A DNA stretch of 64,000 bases from JAJDXW01 sp965223775 (GCA_965223775.1 OZ245021.1:3844001-3908000); one strand, 5' to 3'; positions 18,036 through 27,652 are shown, counted from the stretch's first letter. Program-made: numbers and translations. Notes: a model not told the origin generated them from the sequence alone.

Positions 18036-19511
18036 GTGCCGCGCAACGTCGTCCGCTTCATCCGACGCAGCCGGACCGTCGAACGCCGCGACTTCGCGCC
18101 GGCCGAGACGCTGCTCGACCACCTGCGCCTGCGCGAGCGCGCGTTCGGCACCAAGGAAGGTTGCGCGGAGGGTGACTGCGGGGCGTGCACCGTGGCGGTC
18201 GGGCGGCTCCGGGCCGGCCGACTCGTCTACGAACCGGTAAACGCCTGCATCCACCTCCTCGGGATGATCGACGCAACCGAGGTCGTGACCGTGGACGATC
18301 TCGCGCCGTCGAGCGACCGGCTGCACCCCGTGCAGCAGGCGCTCGTGGACGCCCACGCCTCGCAGTGCGGGTTCTGTACCCCGGGGTTCGTGATGAGCCT
18401 GTTCGCTCTCTATCACGCGGGGGTGCGGGCGGACCGGACCACGGTGAACGACTGGCTCGCGGGCAATCTGTGCCGCTGCACCGGCTATCGCCCGATCGCG
18501 GACGCGGCCCTCGCGTGCTGCGTGGGGGAGGCGGACGACGTGTATGCGAAGCGTGCCCCCGAGACCTCGCGCCGGCTCGCCGTGCTCGCGGACGACGAAG
18601 ATCTCTTCGCCGGGAACGAGAACGCGTTCTTCGCCGGGCCCGCCACCGAGGACGGGCTCGCGGCGCTCGCGGCCCGCTGGCCGGACGCCACGATCGTCGC
18701 CGGCGCCACCGACGTCGGCCTCTGGATCACCAAGCAGCTTCGCGAGCTGCCCCGCATCCTGCACACCGGCCGCGTCGCCTCCCTGCACGAGGTTCTGGAG
18801 CGCGACGATCGGGTGGAGATCGGCGCCGCCGCGACCTACGCGGAGGCCGAGCCGGCGCTCCGCGCCCTCGACCCCGACATCGGGGAGATGCTGCGCCGCC
18901 TCGGGTCGAAGCAGGTGCGGGCGGCCGGAACCGTCGGCGGCAACATCGCCAACGGCTCCCCGATCGGCGACTCGCCGCCGGTCCTGATCGCCCTCGGCGC
19001 CACGATCGAGCTCCGCCTCCGCGACACCCGGCGGACCCTGCCGCTCGAGGACTTCTTCCTCGACTACGGCCGCCAGGACCGGGCGCCCGGCGAGATCCTG
19101 ACCCGCATCATCGTCCCGCGGCCGGGGCCGACGGAGCACTTCCGCTGCTACAAGATCTCGAAACGCTACGACCAGGACATCTCCGCCCTCCTCGGGGCCT
19201 TCCGGCTGCGCATCGAAGGGCGCCGCGTGGTCGAGGCGCGCATCGCCTACGGCGGCATGGCCGCCACCCCCAAGCGCGCCCGCAACGCCGAGCGCGCCGC
19301 CGCCGGCCTCCTCCTCGACGAGCCCGCGGCCTGGCCCGCCGCCGCCGAGGTCCTCGCCGAGGACTTCTCTCCGATCGACGACCACCGGGCGAGTGCCGCC
19401 TACCGCATGCGGGTCGCCCGTTCGCTCCTCGTGAAGGCCCTCACGGAGATCGCGGGACGCCCTGCAGGGGAAACCCGGGTGGCGGGCGCCGGCGAGCGAG
19501 CGCCGGCATAG
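18036..19511 (+). CDS. xdhA: xanthine dehydrogenase small subunit (2Fe-2S and FAD domains)
   Basis: A 491-aa subunit. The first [2Fe-2S] site is CAEGDCGAC plus the Cys of NACIHLL; the second is CGFCTPGF and CRCTGY. The FAD-binding domain begins around residue 195 (TIVAGATDVGLW) and includes the GTVGGNIANGSPIGDSPP loop, followed by a CO-dehydrogenase flavoprotein C-terminal domain. It moves electrons from the molybdenum site in XdhB to NAD. The start is GTG 18036, three bases after the hiuH stop. Unusually, it is separated from xdhB by cysD and cysNC. Confidence 0.95.
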   Translation: MPRNVVRFIRRSRTVERRDFAPAETLLDHLRLRERAFGTKEGCAEGDCGACTVAVGRLRAGRLVYEPVNACIHLLGMIDATEVVTVDDLAPSSDRLHPVQQALVDAHASQCGFCTPGFVMSLFALYHAGVRADRTTVNDWLAGNLCRCTGYRPIADAALACCVGEADDVYAKRAPETSRRLAVLADDEDLFAGNENAFFAGPATEDGLAALAARWPDATIVAGATDVGLWITKQLRELPRILHTGRVASLHEVLERDDRVEIGAAATYAEAEPALRALDPDIGEMLRRLGSKQVRAAGTVGGNIANGSPIGDSPPVLIALGATIELRLRDTRRTLPLEDFFLDYGRQDRAPGEILTRIIVPRPGPTEHFRCYKISKRYDQDISALLGAFRLRIEGRRVVEARIAYGGMAATPKRARNAERAAAGLLLDEPAAWPAAAEVLAEDFSPIDDHRASAAYRMRVARSLLVKALTEIAGRPAGETRVAGAGERAPA

Positions 19512-19611
19512 CCGGCCTCGACGCCCGGGCGAGCCATGAGAAGGTCATTCCGGGTCCGTTCCGCCCTCGGGTACGCCGCCGCTCCCCGCGGCCCGAACTT
19601 CGGCCGGGGCC

Positions 19612-20598
19612 GTGGCCGGAGCCCGAGCCGCGCCCGGAGCCAGAGCCGGAGCCGAGCAATGGAAGCTCGATAGAGGAACTCCGCCGCTGACCCCATCCCT
19701 CCATCTGCCCCACCTTCGCCGGCTCGAGTCGGAGTCGATCCACATCATGCGCGAGGTCGTGTCCGAGCTCCGCCACCCGGTGATGCTCTATTCGATCGGG
19801 AAGGATTCGTCGGTCATGCTGCATCTTGCGCGCAAGGCGTTCCACCCCTCGGCGCCCCCGTTTTCGCTGCTGCACGTCGACACCACCTGGAAGTTTCCGG
19901 AGATGTACGCATTCCGGGACCGCATGGCCGAGGAGTACGCCATGGAGCTGCTGGTCCACGTCAATCCGGAAGGCGTGGAAAGGGGCATCGGACCGTTCAG
20001 CCACGGATCGGCGCTCCACACCGAGGTCATGAAGACGCAGGCGCTCCGGCAGGCGCTCGAGAAGTTCGGCTTCGACGCCGCGTTCGGCGGCGCGAGACGC
20101 GACGAGGAGCAATCGCGCGCCAAGGAGCGGGTCTTCTCGTTCCGTACCGCTGCCCACCGCTGGGACCCTCGGCGCCAGCGCCCCGAGCTCTGGCGGCTCT
20201 ACAACCCCCGGGTGAACCCGGGCGAGTCGATCCGCGTCTTTCCGCTGTCGAACTGGACCGAGCTCGAGGTCTGGCACTACATCTACCACGAAGGGATCCC
20301 GGTCGTCCCGCTCTATTTCGCGGCCCCGCGCCCGGTGGTCGAACGCGACGGGGCGCTCATCATGAAGGTCGACGACCGCATGACCCTCGCGGAGGGGGAA
20401 GCGGTCGAGACGCGCATGGTGCGGTTCCGGTCCCTCGGCTGCTATCCCCTGACCGGGGCGGTGGAGTCCGACGCGGCCGATCTGCCGGCCGTCATCCGGG
20501 AGGTGCGGCTCGCCGGGGCCTCCGAGCGGCAGGGTCGGGTGATCGATCGCGACGCGATTGGCTCCATGGAGAAGAAGAAGCAGGAGGGCTACTTCTGA
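19612..20598 (+). CDS. cysD: sulfate adenylyltransferase subunit 2
   Basis: The PP-loop ATP-sulfurylase subunit, which with CysN makes APS from sulfate. VMLYSIGKDSSVMLHLARKA is the PP-loop (SxGKDS), followed by VDTTWKFPEMYAFRD; family landmarks include GGARRDEE, RVFPLSNWTELE and CYPLTG; the end EKKKQEGYF is canonical. The start is uncertain. Conservation begins near LTPSLHLPHLRRLESESIHI, where no ATG, GTG or TTG lies in frame. The nearest is GTG 19612, inside a repeat. CTG 19687 has AGAGGAA about nine bases upstream and fits family length better. A mini-ORF (ATG 19659 to TAG 19673) precedes it. Confidence 0.9.
   Translation: MAGARAAPGARAGAEQWKLDRGTPPLTPSLHLPHLRRLESESIHIMREVVSELRHPVMLYSIGKDSSVMLHLARKAFHPSAPPFSLLHVDTTWKFPEMYAFRDRMAEEYAMELLVHVNPEGVERGIGPFSHGSALHTEVMKTQALRQALEKFGFDAAFGGARRDEEQSRAKERVFSFRTAAHRWDPRRQRPELWRLYNPRVNPGESIRVFPLSNWTELEVWHYIYHEGIPVVPLYFAAPRPVVERDGALIMKVDDRMTLAEGEAVETRMVRFRSLGCYPLTGAVESDAADLPAVIREVRLAGASERQGRVIDRDAIGSMEKKKQEGYF
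19616..19656. repeat. imperfect hexanucleotide repeat (GAGCCN) before cysD
   Basis: About seven imperfect copies of a GGAGCC-type hexamer occur between xdhA and the conserved part of cysD. The tract overlaps the only upstream in-frame GTG that could start cysD, so it bears on start choice and may be prone to slippage. Confidence 0.55.
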
Positions 20599-20613
20599 TG
20601 GAGCGTCCGACGG

Positions 20614-20649
20614 GATGGGGCGCCTGATGGGGCGCCGGATGGGGCGCCG
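20614..20649 (+). repeat. three tandem 12-bp repeats at the cysNC start
   Basis: GATGGGGCGCC plus one base occurs three times in a row (20614, 20626, 20638). Each copy contains an ATG in the cysNC frame, giving an N-terminus MGRLMGRRMGRR. Any of the three could initiate translation. The array looks like recent slippage. Confidence 0.8.
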
Positions 20650-22540
20650 GCCGCCCGACCCGGGCGGCGGGGAACTCGATGCCCTCCTCGCGGCGGAGGA
20701 AGAGAAGGACCTGCTCCGCTTCATTGCCTGCGGCGGCGTGGACGACGGCAAGTCGACCCTGATCGGCCGGCTGCTCCACGACTCGGGCCTCGTCCCGAGC
20801 GACCGCCTCGCGGCCGCGGCCGCCGACAGCCGCAAGTACGGCACCCGGGGCGGCGACCTCGATCTCGCGCTGCTGCTGGACGGCCTGCAGGCCGAGCGCG
20901 AGCAACGCATCACCATCGACGTCGCCTACCGCTTCTTCGCGACCGAGCGGCGCCGGTTCATCGTGGCCGACGCGCCCGGCCACGAGCAGTACACCCGGAA
21001 CATGGCGACCGGCGCTTCGACCTCGGAGGTCGCCGTCGTCCTGGTCGATGCCCGCAGGGGCATCGCGACCCAGACGCACCGCCACAGCTACATCGTCTCC
21101 CTGCTCGGCATCCGCCACGTGGTCCTCGCCGTCAACAAGATGGACCTGGTGGACTGGGATGCGGGGCGCTTCGAGGCGATCGCGGGAGCCTACCGCGACT
21201 TCTCCCGCGGACTGGGGATCGATGACGTGCACTGCATCCCGCTCTCGGCGCTGACCGGCGACAACGTCCTCGAGCCGGGCGGCAAGATGCCCTGGTACCG
21301 GGGCCCGGCCCTGCTGGAGCGGCTGGAGACGATCGAGGTCTCGACCGATCCCGCCGCGCGCGCGTTCCGCATGCCGGTCCAGTGGGTAAACCGGCCCGAC
21401 CCGGATTTCCGCGGCTTCTCCGGCACCATCGCGTCAGGCACGGTACGGCCGGGCGACCGGATCAGGGCCTGTCCTTCGGAACGCGAATCCACGGTCGAAC
21501 GGATCGTCACCCATGACGGAGACCTCGAGGCGGCGGTCGCCGGCCAGTCGGTGACCCTCGTCCTGGCGGACGAGATCGACGTCGGGCGCGGCGACCTCCT
21601 CGCCGGATCCGAGAACCCGCCGGCCAGCACCGACCAGTTCGCCGCGCACCTGTTGTGGATGCACGAGGACCCCCTGCTGCCGGAACGCCAGTACCTGTTG
21701 AAGATCGGCACCCGGTTGACGACGGCCCAGGTCACCGCCTTGCGGTACCGGATCGACGTGAGCACCCTCGAGCACGCGGCGGCCACGACCCTCGCGCTGA
21801 ACGAGGTCGGCTGCTGCAACTTCGCGCTCGGCGAGACGGTGGCCTTCGACCCCTATCGGGAAGTGCGCGAGACCGGCGGGTTCATCCTGATCGACCGGTT
21901 CACGAACGACACCGTCGGGGCGGGAATGATCGACTTCGGCCTGCGCCGCGCGGACAACCTCACCCGGCAGAACCTGGAGGTCGGCAAGGCGCAGCGCGCC
22001 CGCCGCACGGGCCAGCGGCCGTGCGTCCTGTGGTTCACCGGCCTGCCCGCCTCCGGCAAGTCGACGACCGCGAACCGGGTCGAGAAGAAGCTCGCGGCGC
22101 TCGGGCGTCACAGCTACCTGCTTGACGGAGACAACGTGCGCCTCGGGCTCAACCGGGACCTCGGCTTCACCGATGCCGACCGGGTGGAGAACATCCGCCG
22201 GGTCGCCGAGGTCGCGAAGCTCTTCGTCGACGCGGGCCTCATCGTGCTGGTCTCCTTCATCTCTCCCTTTCGCGACGAGCGCCGATTGGCCCGCGAGCTG
22301 GTCGAGAAGGGCGAGTTCGTGGAGATCTTCGTCGACACGCCGCTCGAGGAATGCGAACGGCGGGATCCCAAGGGGCTCTACCGGAAGGCCCGGGCCGGCG
22401 AGATCAGGAACTTTACCGGAATCGACTCCGGCTACGAGCCGCCGGAGAACGCGGAGATCGTGCTGAAGACGGTGGAGCGCTCGGTGGACGATCTGTCCGA
22501 TGAGGTGATCGCCTGGCTGAGGGAGGGCGGCTACCTGTGA
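20615..22540 (+). CDS. cysNC: bifunctional sulfate adenylyltransferase subunit 1 / APS kinase
   Basis: A 641-aa fusion. The N-terminal GTPase CysN shows GGVDDGKSTL, DAPGHEQYTRNM and NKMD, then EF-Tu-like domains. At about residue 460 the APS kinase begins with CVLWFTGLPASGKST, followed by LDGDNVRLGLN and SFISPFRDERR. Together with CysD it converts sulfate, ATP and GTP to APS and then PAPS. The fusion is common in bacteria that use PAPS. Its place between xdhA and xdhB is not expected; no reductase or sulfotransferase gene is adjacent. Confidence 0.95.
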   Translation: MGRLMGRRMGRRPPDPGGGELDALLAAEEEKDLLRFIACGGVDDGKSTLIGRLLHDSGLVPSDRLAAAAADSRKYGTRGGDLDLALLLDGLQAEREQRITIDVAYRFFATERRRFIVADAPGHEQYTRNMATGASTSEVAVVLVDARRGIATQTHRHSYIVSLLGIRHVVLAVNKMDLVDWDAGRFEAIAGAYRDFSRGLGIDDVHCIPLSALTGDNVLEPGGKMPWYRGPALLERLETIEVSTDPAARAFRMPVQWVNRPDPDFRGFSGTIASGTVRPGDRIRACPSERESTVERIVTHDGDLEAAVAGQSVTLVLADEIDVGRGDLLAGSENPPASTDQFAAHLLWMHEDPLLPERQYLLKIGTRLTTAQVTALRYRIDVSTLEHAAATTLALNEVGCCNFALGETVAFDPYREVRETGGFILIDRFTNDTVGAGMIDFGLRRADNLTRQNLEVGKAQRARRTGQRPCVLWFTGLPASGKSTTANRVEKKLAALGRHSYLLDGDNVRLGLNRDLGFTDADRVENIRRVAEVAKLFVDAGLIVLVSFISPFRDERRLARELVEKGEFVEIFVDTPLEECERRDPKGLYRKARAGEIRNFTGIDSGYEPPENAEIVLKTVERSVDDLSDEVIAWLREGGYL

Positions 22541-22648
22541 CCCCGTCATTCCGGGGGGGCGGCCGCCGGCACGCCCGTGCGTTCGCCGGTCCGTCCCGTC
22601 CCGAGGCTGCGCGAGCGAAGGCGCGGGATCAGGGGTAGCATTCCGCCG

Positions 22649-25075
22649 ATGAAGCCGGGCGCGCCGATCACGAACGCAACGCTCGCGGACTGGCCGGGAC
22701 TCGGCCCGGGAGCCAGTGTCGGCCTCGCCCTCGCCCACGACAGCGCCGCGCGCCACGTGCAGGGGTCCGCCGCCTACATCGACGACCTGCCGGAGCCGGC
22801 CGGCACGGTGCACGTCGCCCCCGGCTCCGCCGCGGCGGCGCGCGGCCCGATCCGCTCGGTCGACCTCGAAGCGGTGCGCACCTCCCCGGGGGTGGTGGCG
22901 GTCCTGACCGCGGCGGACATTCCGGGCGCGAACGATTGCAGCCCCGCTTTCGGCGACGATCCGATCCTCGCCGCGGGCGAGATCCTCTTTCACGGACAGG
23001 TGGTCTTCGCGGTCGTCGCGGCTACCCGGGACGAGGCCCGCCGGGCCGCACGCCGCGCCCGCATCGAGGTCGAAGCGTGCTCGCCGCGCGTCACCGTGGA
23101 CGACGGCCTCGCCGGCAGGGTCGAGGTGTTGCCCCCGTACGAGTTCCGGCGCGGAGAGCCGACGGCCGCGATCGCCGCCGCCCCCCTGCGTCTCGAAGGC
23201 CGCATTCGCATCGGCGGCCAGGAACACTTCTATCTCGAGGGACAGGCGGCTCTCGCGGTGCCCGGCGAGGACGACGAGATGCGGGTCTGGTCCTCGACCC
23301 AGCACCCCTCCGAGGTGCAGCACCTCGTCGCCCGAATGCTCGGCGCGCCCGATGCGGCGGTGGTGTGCGAGTGCCGGCGGATGGGCGGGGCGTTCGGCGG
23401 CAAGGAGTCGCAGGCGGCGCAGTGGGCCTGCCTCGCCGCACTCGCCGCGCACGTCACCGGCCGCCCGGCGAAGGTCCGACTCGACCGCGACGACGACATG
23501 GTCATGACCGGCAAGCGCCACGACTTCCTCGTGGACTGGCGTTGCGGCTTCGACCGCGACGGGGTGCTCGCAGGGGTCGACGCCGAGTTCAACGCCCGTT
23601 GCGGCTGCTCGACCGATCTCTCGCTCGGGGTGAACGATCGGACCATGTTCCACGCCGACAACGCCTATTACTACCCGGCGGCGCGGATCCACTCCCGGCG
23701 CGTGCGCACCGACACCGTGTCCAACACCGCGATCCGCGGATTCGGCGGACCGCAGGGGATGCTCTTCGCGGAGCGGATGATGGATGCGACCGCGATCACC
23801 CTCGGGCTCGACCCGCTGCTCGTGCGCAAGCGCAATCTCTACGGATCGGGCCGGGACGTCACCCCGTACGGCATGCGTATCGACGAGCACGTGGTCCCGC
23901 GCCTCGTCCGCGAGCTCGAACGTACCAGCGACTACGCGGCACGGCGGGAGGCGATCGCCCGGTTCAACAGGAACATGGGGGCGCGCGGGGGGACGCTGCG
24001 CAAGGGGATCGCCCTCACGCCGGTCAAGTTCGGAATCGCCTTCACCCTCCGGCAGCTCAACCAGGCCGGCGCCCTGGTGCACGTCTTCACCGACGGATCG
24101 GTGCAGGTGAACCACGGCGGCACGGAGATGGGCCAGGGCCTCTACGTCAAGGTCGCGCAGGTGGTGGCGGAGGAGTTCGGGATCGGCGCCGACCGGGTGC
24201 GGACAACCGCGACCCGCACCGACAAGGTCCCGAACGCCCCGCCGACCGCCGCCTCGTCGGGCTCGGATCTGAACGGCATGGCGGCCCGCCAGGCCGCGCG
24301 AACCATCCGCCGGCGCCTCGCCGGCCTCGCCGCCCGGCTCTTCCAGGTCGACGCGGCCGGCGTTGCGTTCGAGAGCGGCCGGGTACGGGTCGGCGCGGAA
24401 ACGATCTCCTTCGACGAGCTCGCGCGGCTCGCGTTTACCGAGCGCGTATCGCTTTCCTCCACCGGCTACTATGCAACCCCGAAGATCACCTGGGACCGCG
24501 ACACCTCAAGCGGCCGCCCCTTCCTCTACTTCGCCGGCGGCGCCGCCTGCTCCGAGGTGACGGTGGATGCCGAGACCGGCGAGATGCGGGTCGAGCGGGT
24601 GGACATCCTCCACGACGCCGGATGTTCGCTGAACCCGGCCGTCGACATGGGGCAGATCGAAGGCGGGTTCGTGCAGGGGATGGGGTGGCTGACGACCGAA
24701 GAGCTGGTCTTCGACGAGAACGCACGTCTGCTCACCCATGCGCCCTCGACCTACAAGATCCCCACCTGCTCGGACGTGCCGGCCGATTTTCGGGTGGCGC
24801 TGTTCGAGCCCGGGCGCAATCGCGAGCCGACCATCCACCGTTCGAAGGCGGTCGGGGAGCCGCCGCTGATGCTCGCGCTCTCGGTGTTCTGCGCCATCAC
24901 CCACGCACTCGCGAGCCTCGCCCCGGGGCGGGTGCCACCCCTCGATGCGCCGGCCACGCCCGAGGCGATCCTGCGCGCGGCGGACGCGATGCGGGCGGAT
25001 CGCTCCCGGCCCGGTTCGAACCCCGGACCGAGTCCGTGCCCGCCCGGAATCGCGCCGTTGCGGGCGCAAGCGTGA
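22649..25075 (+). CDS. xdhB: xanthine dehydrogenase molybdopterin-binding subunit
   Basis: An 808-aa large subunit that binds the molybdenum cofactor and oxidises hypoxanthine and xanthine to urate. Diagnostic segments are MGGAFGGKES, AIRGFGGPQG with the substrate Arg, GGTEMGQGLYVK, and KAVGEPPLML with the catalytic Glu. The ATG at 22649 matches the family start; its ribosome site is weak (AGGGG). The last 30 residues are Pro/Ser/Ala-rich and not conserved. xdhC follows after 4 bp. Confidence 0.95.
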   Translation: MKPGAPITNATLADWPGLGPGASVGLALAHDSAARHVQGSAAYIDDLPEPAGTVHVAPGSAAAARGPIRSVDLEAVRTSPGVVAVLTAADIPGANDCSPAFGDDPILAAGEILFHGQVVFAVVAATRDEARRAARRARIEVEACSPRVTVDDGLAGRVEVLPPYEFRRGEPTAAIAAAPLRLEGRIRIGGQEHFYLEGQAALAVPGEDDEMRVWSSTQHPSEVQHLVARMLGAPDAAVVCECRRMGGAFGGKESQAAQWACLAALAAHVTGRPAKVRLDRDDDMVMTGKRHDFLVDWRCGFDRDGVLAGVDAEFNARCGCSTDLSLGVNDRTMFHADNAYYYPAARIHSRRVRTDTVSNTAIRGFGGPQGMLFAERMMDATAITLGLDPLLVRKRNLYGSGRDVTPYGMRIDEHVVPRLVRELERTSDYAARREAIARFNRNMGARGGTLRKGIALTPVKFGIAFTLRQLNQAGALVHVFTDGSVQVNHGGTEMGQGLYVKVAQVVAEEFGIGADRVRTTATRTDKVPNAPPTAASSGSDLNGMAARQAARTIRRRLAGLAARLFQVDAAGVAFESGRVRVGAETISFDELARLAFTERVSLSSTGYYATPKITWDRDTSSGRPFLYFAGGAACSEVTVDAETGEMRVERVDILHDAGCSLNPAVDMGQIEGGFVQGMGWLTTEELVFDENARLLTHAPSTYKIPTCSDVPADFRVALFEPGRNREPTIHRSKAVGEPPLMLALSVFCAITHALASLAPGRVPPLDAPATPEAILRAADAMRADRSRPGSNPGPSPCPPGIAPLRAQA

Positions 25076-25079
25076 ACCG

Positions 25080-26015
25080 ATGCGGGTGTGGTCGACAGTC
25101 GCCGAGATGATCGCCGCGCACGGCGCGTGCGCGCTCGTCACCGTCGCGGCCGTTCGAGGCTCCGCGCCGCGCGAAGCCGGCGCCCGCATGGTGATCGGAC
25201 CGGACGGTGGATTCCGGGGAACGGTCGGCGGGGGCGAGCTCGAGTGGATCGCGATCGCGACCGCCCGCGACGCGCTGGCGAAGGATGCCCCGGCCGCGAC
25301 CGTCAGCCGCTTCGCCCTCGGGCCCGATCTCGGCCAGTGCTGCGGCGGGAGCGTGCGCATCCTGAGCGAGGTGCTCGGCCGCGACCGTCTCGACGAGGTG
25401 CGCTCGCTCGCCGCGCGCGAAGCGGCCGGGCCGTTCCGAACCCGCGGCCGGCTCGGCCCGCGGGCGGTCGAGCGCGCGATCGACGACACGCTCGCGCCCG
25501 ACGGTCCGGCGGTGGAGATCGAGGGCGACCTCGTCATCGAGCGGTTCCGTGACCCGCGCCATCCCGTCTGGCTGTTCGGCGCCGGCCACGTGGGCCGTGC
25601 CCTCATGCTCGCACTCGCCCCCCTTCCCTTCGACCTCACCTGGATCGACGAGCGCGAGGGAATCTTCCCCGCCGCCCTTCCCGCCAACGTGCGCCCGGTC
25701 CGAAGCGCCGGCGCCCCGGCCGAGATCGCCCGGGCGCCCTCCAATGCCTGCATCGTGGTGATGACCCACAACCATCCGCTCGATCTGGCGATCGTGCACG
25801 CGGCGCTCGCGGCCGCGCGATTCGACTACGTCGGTCTCATCGGCTCGGCCAGCAAGCGGGCCCGGTTCACCCGCCGACTCCGCGAGGGGGGCATCCCCGA
25901 GGCGCGTGTCGCGCAGCTCGTGTGTCCCATCGGGATGCCGTCGATCCGGTCGAAACAGCCGGCGGCCATCGCAACCGGGATCGCCGCCCAGCTCCTGGAG
26001 CGCGTCGGGCCGTGA
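25080..26015 (+). CDS. xdhC: xanthine dehydrogenase accessory protein XdhC
   Basis: A 311-aa chaperone that binds molybdenum cofactor and promotes its sulfuration and insertion into XdhB. The N-terminal part has VRGSAPREAGARMV and GPDLGQCCGG with the paired Cys. A Rossmann segment follows (VWLFGAGHVGRALM), then MTHNHPLDL and YVGLIGSASKR. The stop codon overlaps the GTG of the following ATPase gene by 4 bp, so the transporter is translationally coupled to purine oxidation. Confidence 0.95.
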   Translation: MRVWSTVAEMIAAHGACALVTVAAVRGSAPREAGARMVIGPDGGFRGTVGGGELEWIAIATARDALAKDAPAATVSRFALGPDLGQCCGGSVRILSEVLGRDRLDEVRSLAAREAAGPFRTRGRLGPRAVERAIDDTLAPDGPAVEIEGDLVIERFRDPRHPVWLFGAGHVGRALMLALAPLPFDLTWIDEREGIFPAALPANVRPVRSAGAPAEIARAPSNACIVVMTHNHPLDLAIVHAALAAARFDYVGLIGSASKRARFTRRLREGGIPEARVAQLVCPIGMPSIRSKQPAAIATGIAAQLLERVGP

Positions 26016-27652
26016 CCGGACCCGCCCCCGAACGGACGCCGGCCCCGGGCCGCGCGGCCGAAGGCGCGCTCGGTGCGGGACGCCCGCCGGGCGCACCCAC
26101 GGCGCCCGCCAGGAGCGAATACCTGCTCGAAGCCCGCGACATCGTGAAGCGCTTCGGCGACTTCACCGCGAACGACCGGGTGACCCTCAAGCTTCGCCAG
26201 GGGCGGATTCACGCCCTCCTCGGCGAGAACGGCGCCGGCAAGTCAACCCTGGTGAAGATCATCTACGGCGCACTTCAGCCCAGCGCCGGACAGCTTCGCT
26301 GGCACGGCGAGCCGGTGACCGTCGCCAATCCCGCGGCCGCCCGGCGGCTCGGGATCGGCATGGTGTTCCAGCACTTCTCGCTGTTCGAGGCCCTGTCGGT
26401 GGTGGAGAACATCGCGCTCGCGATGCCCGGCCGGTTCGATCTCGCCGCGTTCGGCAAGCGCGTCGCACGGGTCTCGGCGGAGTACGGCCTGCCCCTCGAG
26501 CCGACCGCGCTCGTCGCGGATCTCTCGGTCGGCGAACGCCAGCGCATCGAGATCGTACGTTGTCTCCTCCAGGCGCCCCGCCTGCTCATCATGGACGAGC
26601 CGACCGCGGTGCTCACCCCGCAGGAAGCCGATCAGCTCTTCGTCACCTTGCGCCGGCTCGCGGTCGACGGCTGTGCGGTGCTCTACATCTCGCACCGGCT
26701 CGAGGAAGTGAAGCAGCTCTGTCACGATGCGACGATCCTGCGGCTCGGCAAGGTGGTCGCCGACGTCGACCCCGAGGCCGAAACGGCCGCCTCGCTCGCC
26801 CGGCTGATGGTCGGCGCGGACGTGCACACCGTGAGCACCGAGGCGCACGCGGGCGATGGGCCGGTGCTGCTCGCGGTCACCGACCTCACCCTCCCCGCCG
26901 GCGGCCCGTTCGGGGTGTCCCTCCGATCGGTCTCGCTCGATGTTCGAGGGGGCGAGGTCGTCGCGATCGCAGGCGTCGCCGGAAACGGGCAGTCGGAGCT
27001 CTTCGAAGCCCTCTCCGGAGAGAGACTCGCACCGGCGCCGGACGGCGTCCGCATCGCCGGGGTACCGTGCGGGCCGGACCGAGTCACCGCCCGCCGGCGG
27101 CTCGGCGCGGCCTTCGTCCCGGAGGAGCGGCTCGGGCACAGCGCGATACCGAGCTTCGTGCTCTCGGACAACGCGCTGCTCACCCGGCACGCCTGCGACC
27201 GGGGCATGGTGAGCGGGGGGTTCGTGAACCGCCCCGAGACCCGGGCGGTCGCGGACCGCGTCGGCGAACGCTTCGACGTGCGGACGAGCCGCGACAATCC
27301 GGAAGCGAACGCACTGTCCGGCGGAAACCTGCAGAAGTTCGTCGTCGGGCGCGAGCTCGACCGCGCCCCCCGGGTGGTGGTGATCAATCAGCCGACCTGG
27401 GGCGTGGACGCGGGGGCGGCCGCCCTCATCCGCCAGGCGCTCGTCGACATGGCCCGCGCGGGGGCCGCGGTGCTCGTGATCAGCCAGGACCTCGACGAGA
27501 TCTTCGAGATCTCGGACCGTATCGCGGTCATCTCGCGCGGCGAGCTGTCCGAGGCCTTCCCGGCGCGAACCATCGATCGCGAGCGGGTCGGCCTGCTCAT
27601 GGCCGGGGCGCACGAGACCGGCCGCGGCGCCCGACGGAAGACGCCCGCATGA
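26012..27652 (+). CDS. BMP-type ABC transporter ATP-binding protein (two NBDs; nucleoside/purine import)
   Basis: A 546-aa ATPase with two nucleotide-binding domains, as in the YufO/NupA/RnsB group. The first has LLGENGAGKSTLVK, DLSVGERQRIEI and LLIMDEPTAVLTP. The second has AGVAGNGQSELFE and ALSGGNLQKFVVGREL. The second domain lacks a canonical Walker A Lys-Ser pair, which is normal for this group. The GTG start at 26012 overlaps the xdhC stop. The first 38 residues are a Pro/Ala-rich extension. Gene context makes a purine or purine nucleoside the likely cargo. Confidence 0.92.
   Translation: MTGPAPERTPAPGRAAEGALGAGRPPGAPTAPARSEYLLEARDIVKRFGDFTANDRVTLKLRQGRIHALLGENGAGKSTLVKIIYGALQPSAGQLRWHGEPVTVANPAAARRLGIGMVFQHFSLFEALSVVENIALAMPGRFDLAAFGKRVARVSAEYGLPLEPTALVADLSVGERQRIEIVRCLLQAPRLLIMDEPTAVLTPQEADQLFVTLRRLAVDGCAVLYISHRLEEVKQLCHDATILRLGKVVADVDPEAETAASLARLMVGADVHTVSTEAHAGDGPVLLAVTDLTLPAGGPFGVSLRSVSLDVRGGEVVAIAGVAGNGQSELFEALSGERLAPAPDGVRIAGVPCGPDRVTARRRLGAAFVPEERLGHSAIPSFVLSDNALLTRHACDRGMVSGGFVNRPETRAVADRVGERFDVRTSRDNPEANALSGGNLQKFVVGRELDRAPRVVVINQPTWGVDAGAAALIRQALVDMARAGAAVLVISQDLDEIFEISDRIAVISRGELSEAFPARTIDRERVGLLMAGAHETGRGARRKTPA

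Noticed and set aside
19616..19670. Proline-glutamate repeat protein end in another frame
   Set aside because: The PEPEP pattern arises from the GAGCC repeat in a frame shadowing xdhA; it has no start of its own.
21434..24115. Very long open frame on the minus strand opposite cysNC and xdhB
   Set aside because: High GC makes long antisense frames common; it is opposite two well-conserved genes, is Arg/His/Gly-rich and has no domain motif.
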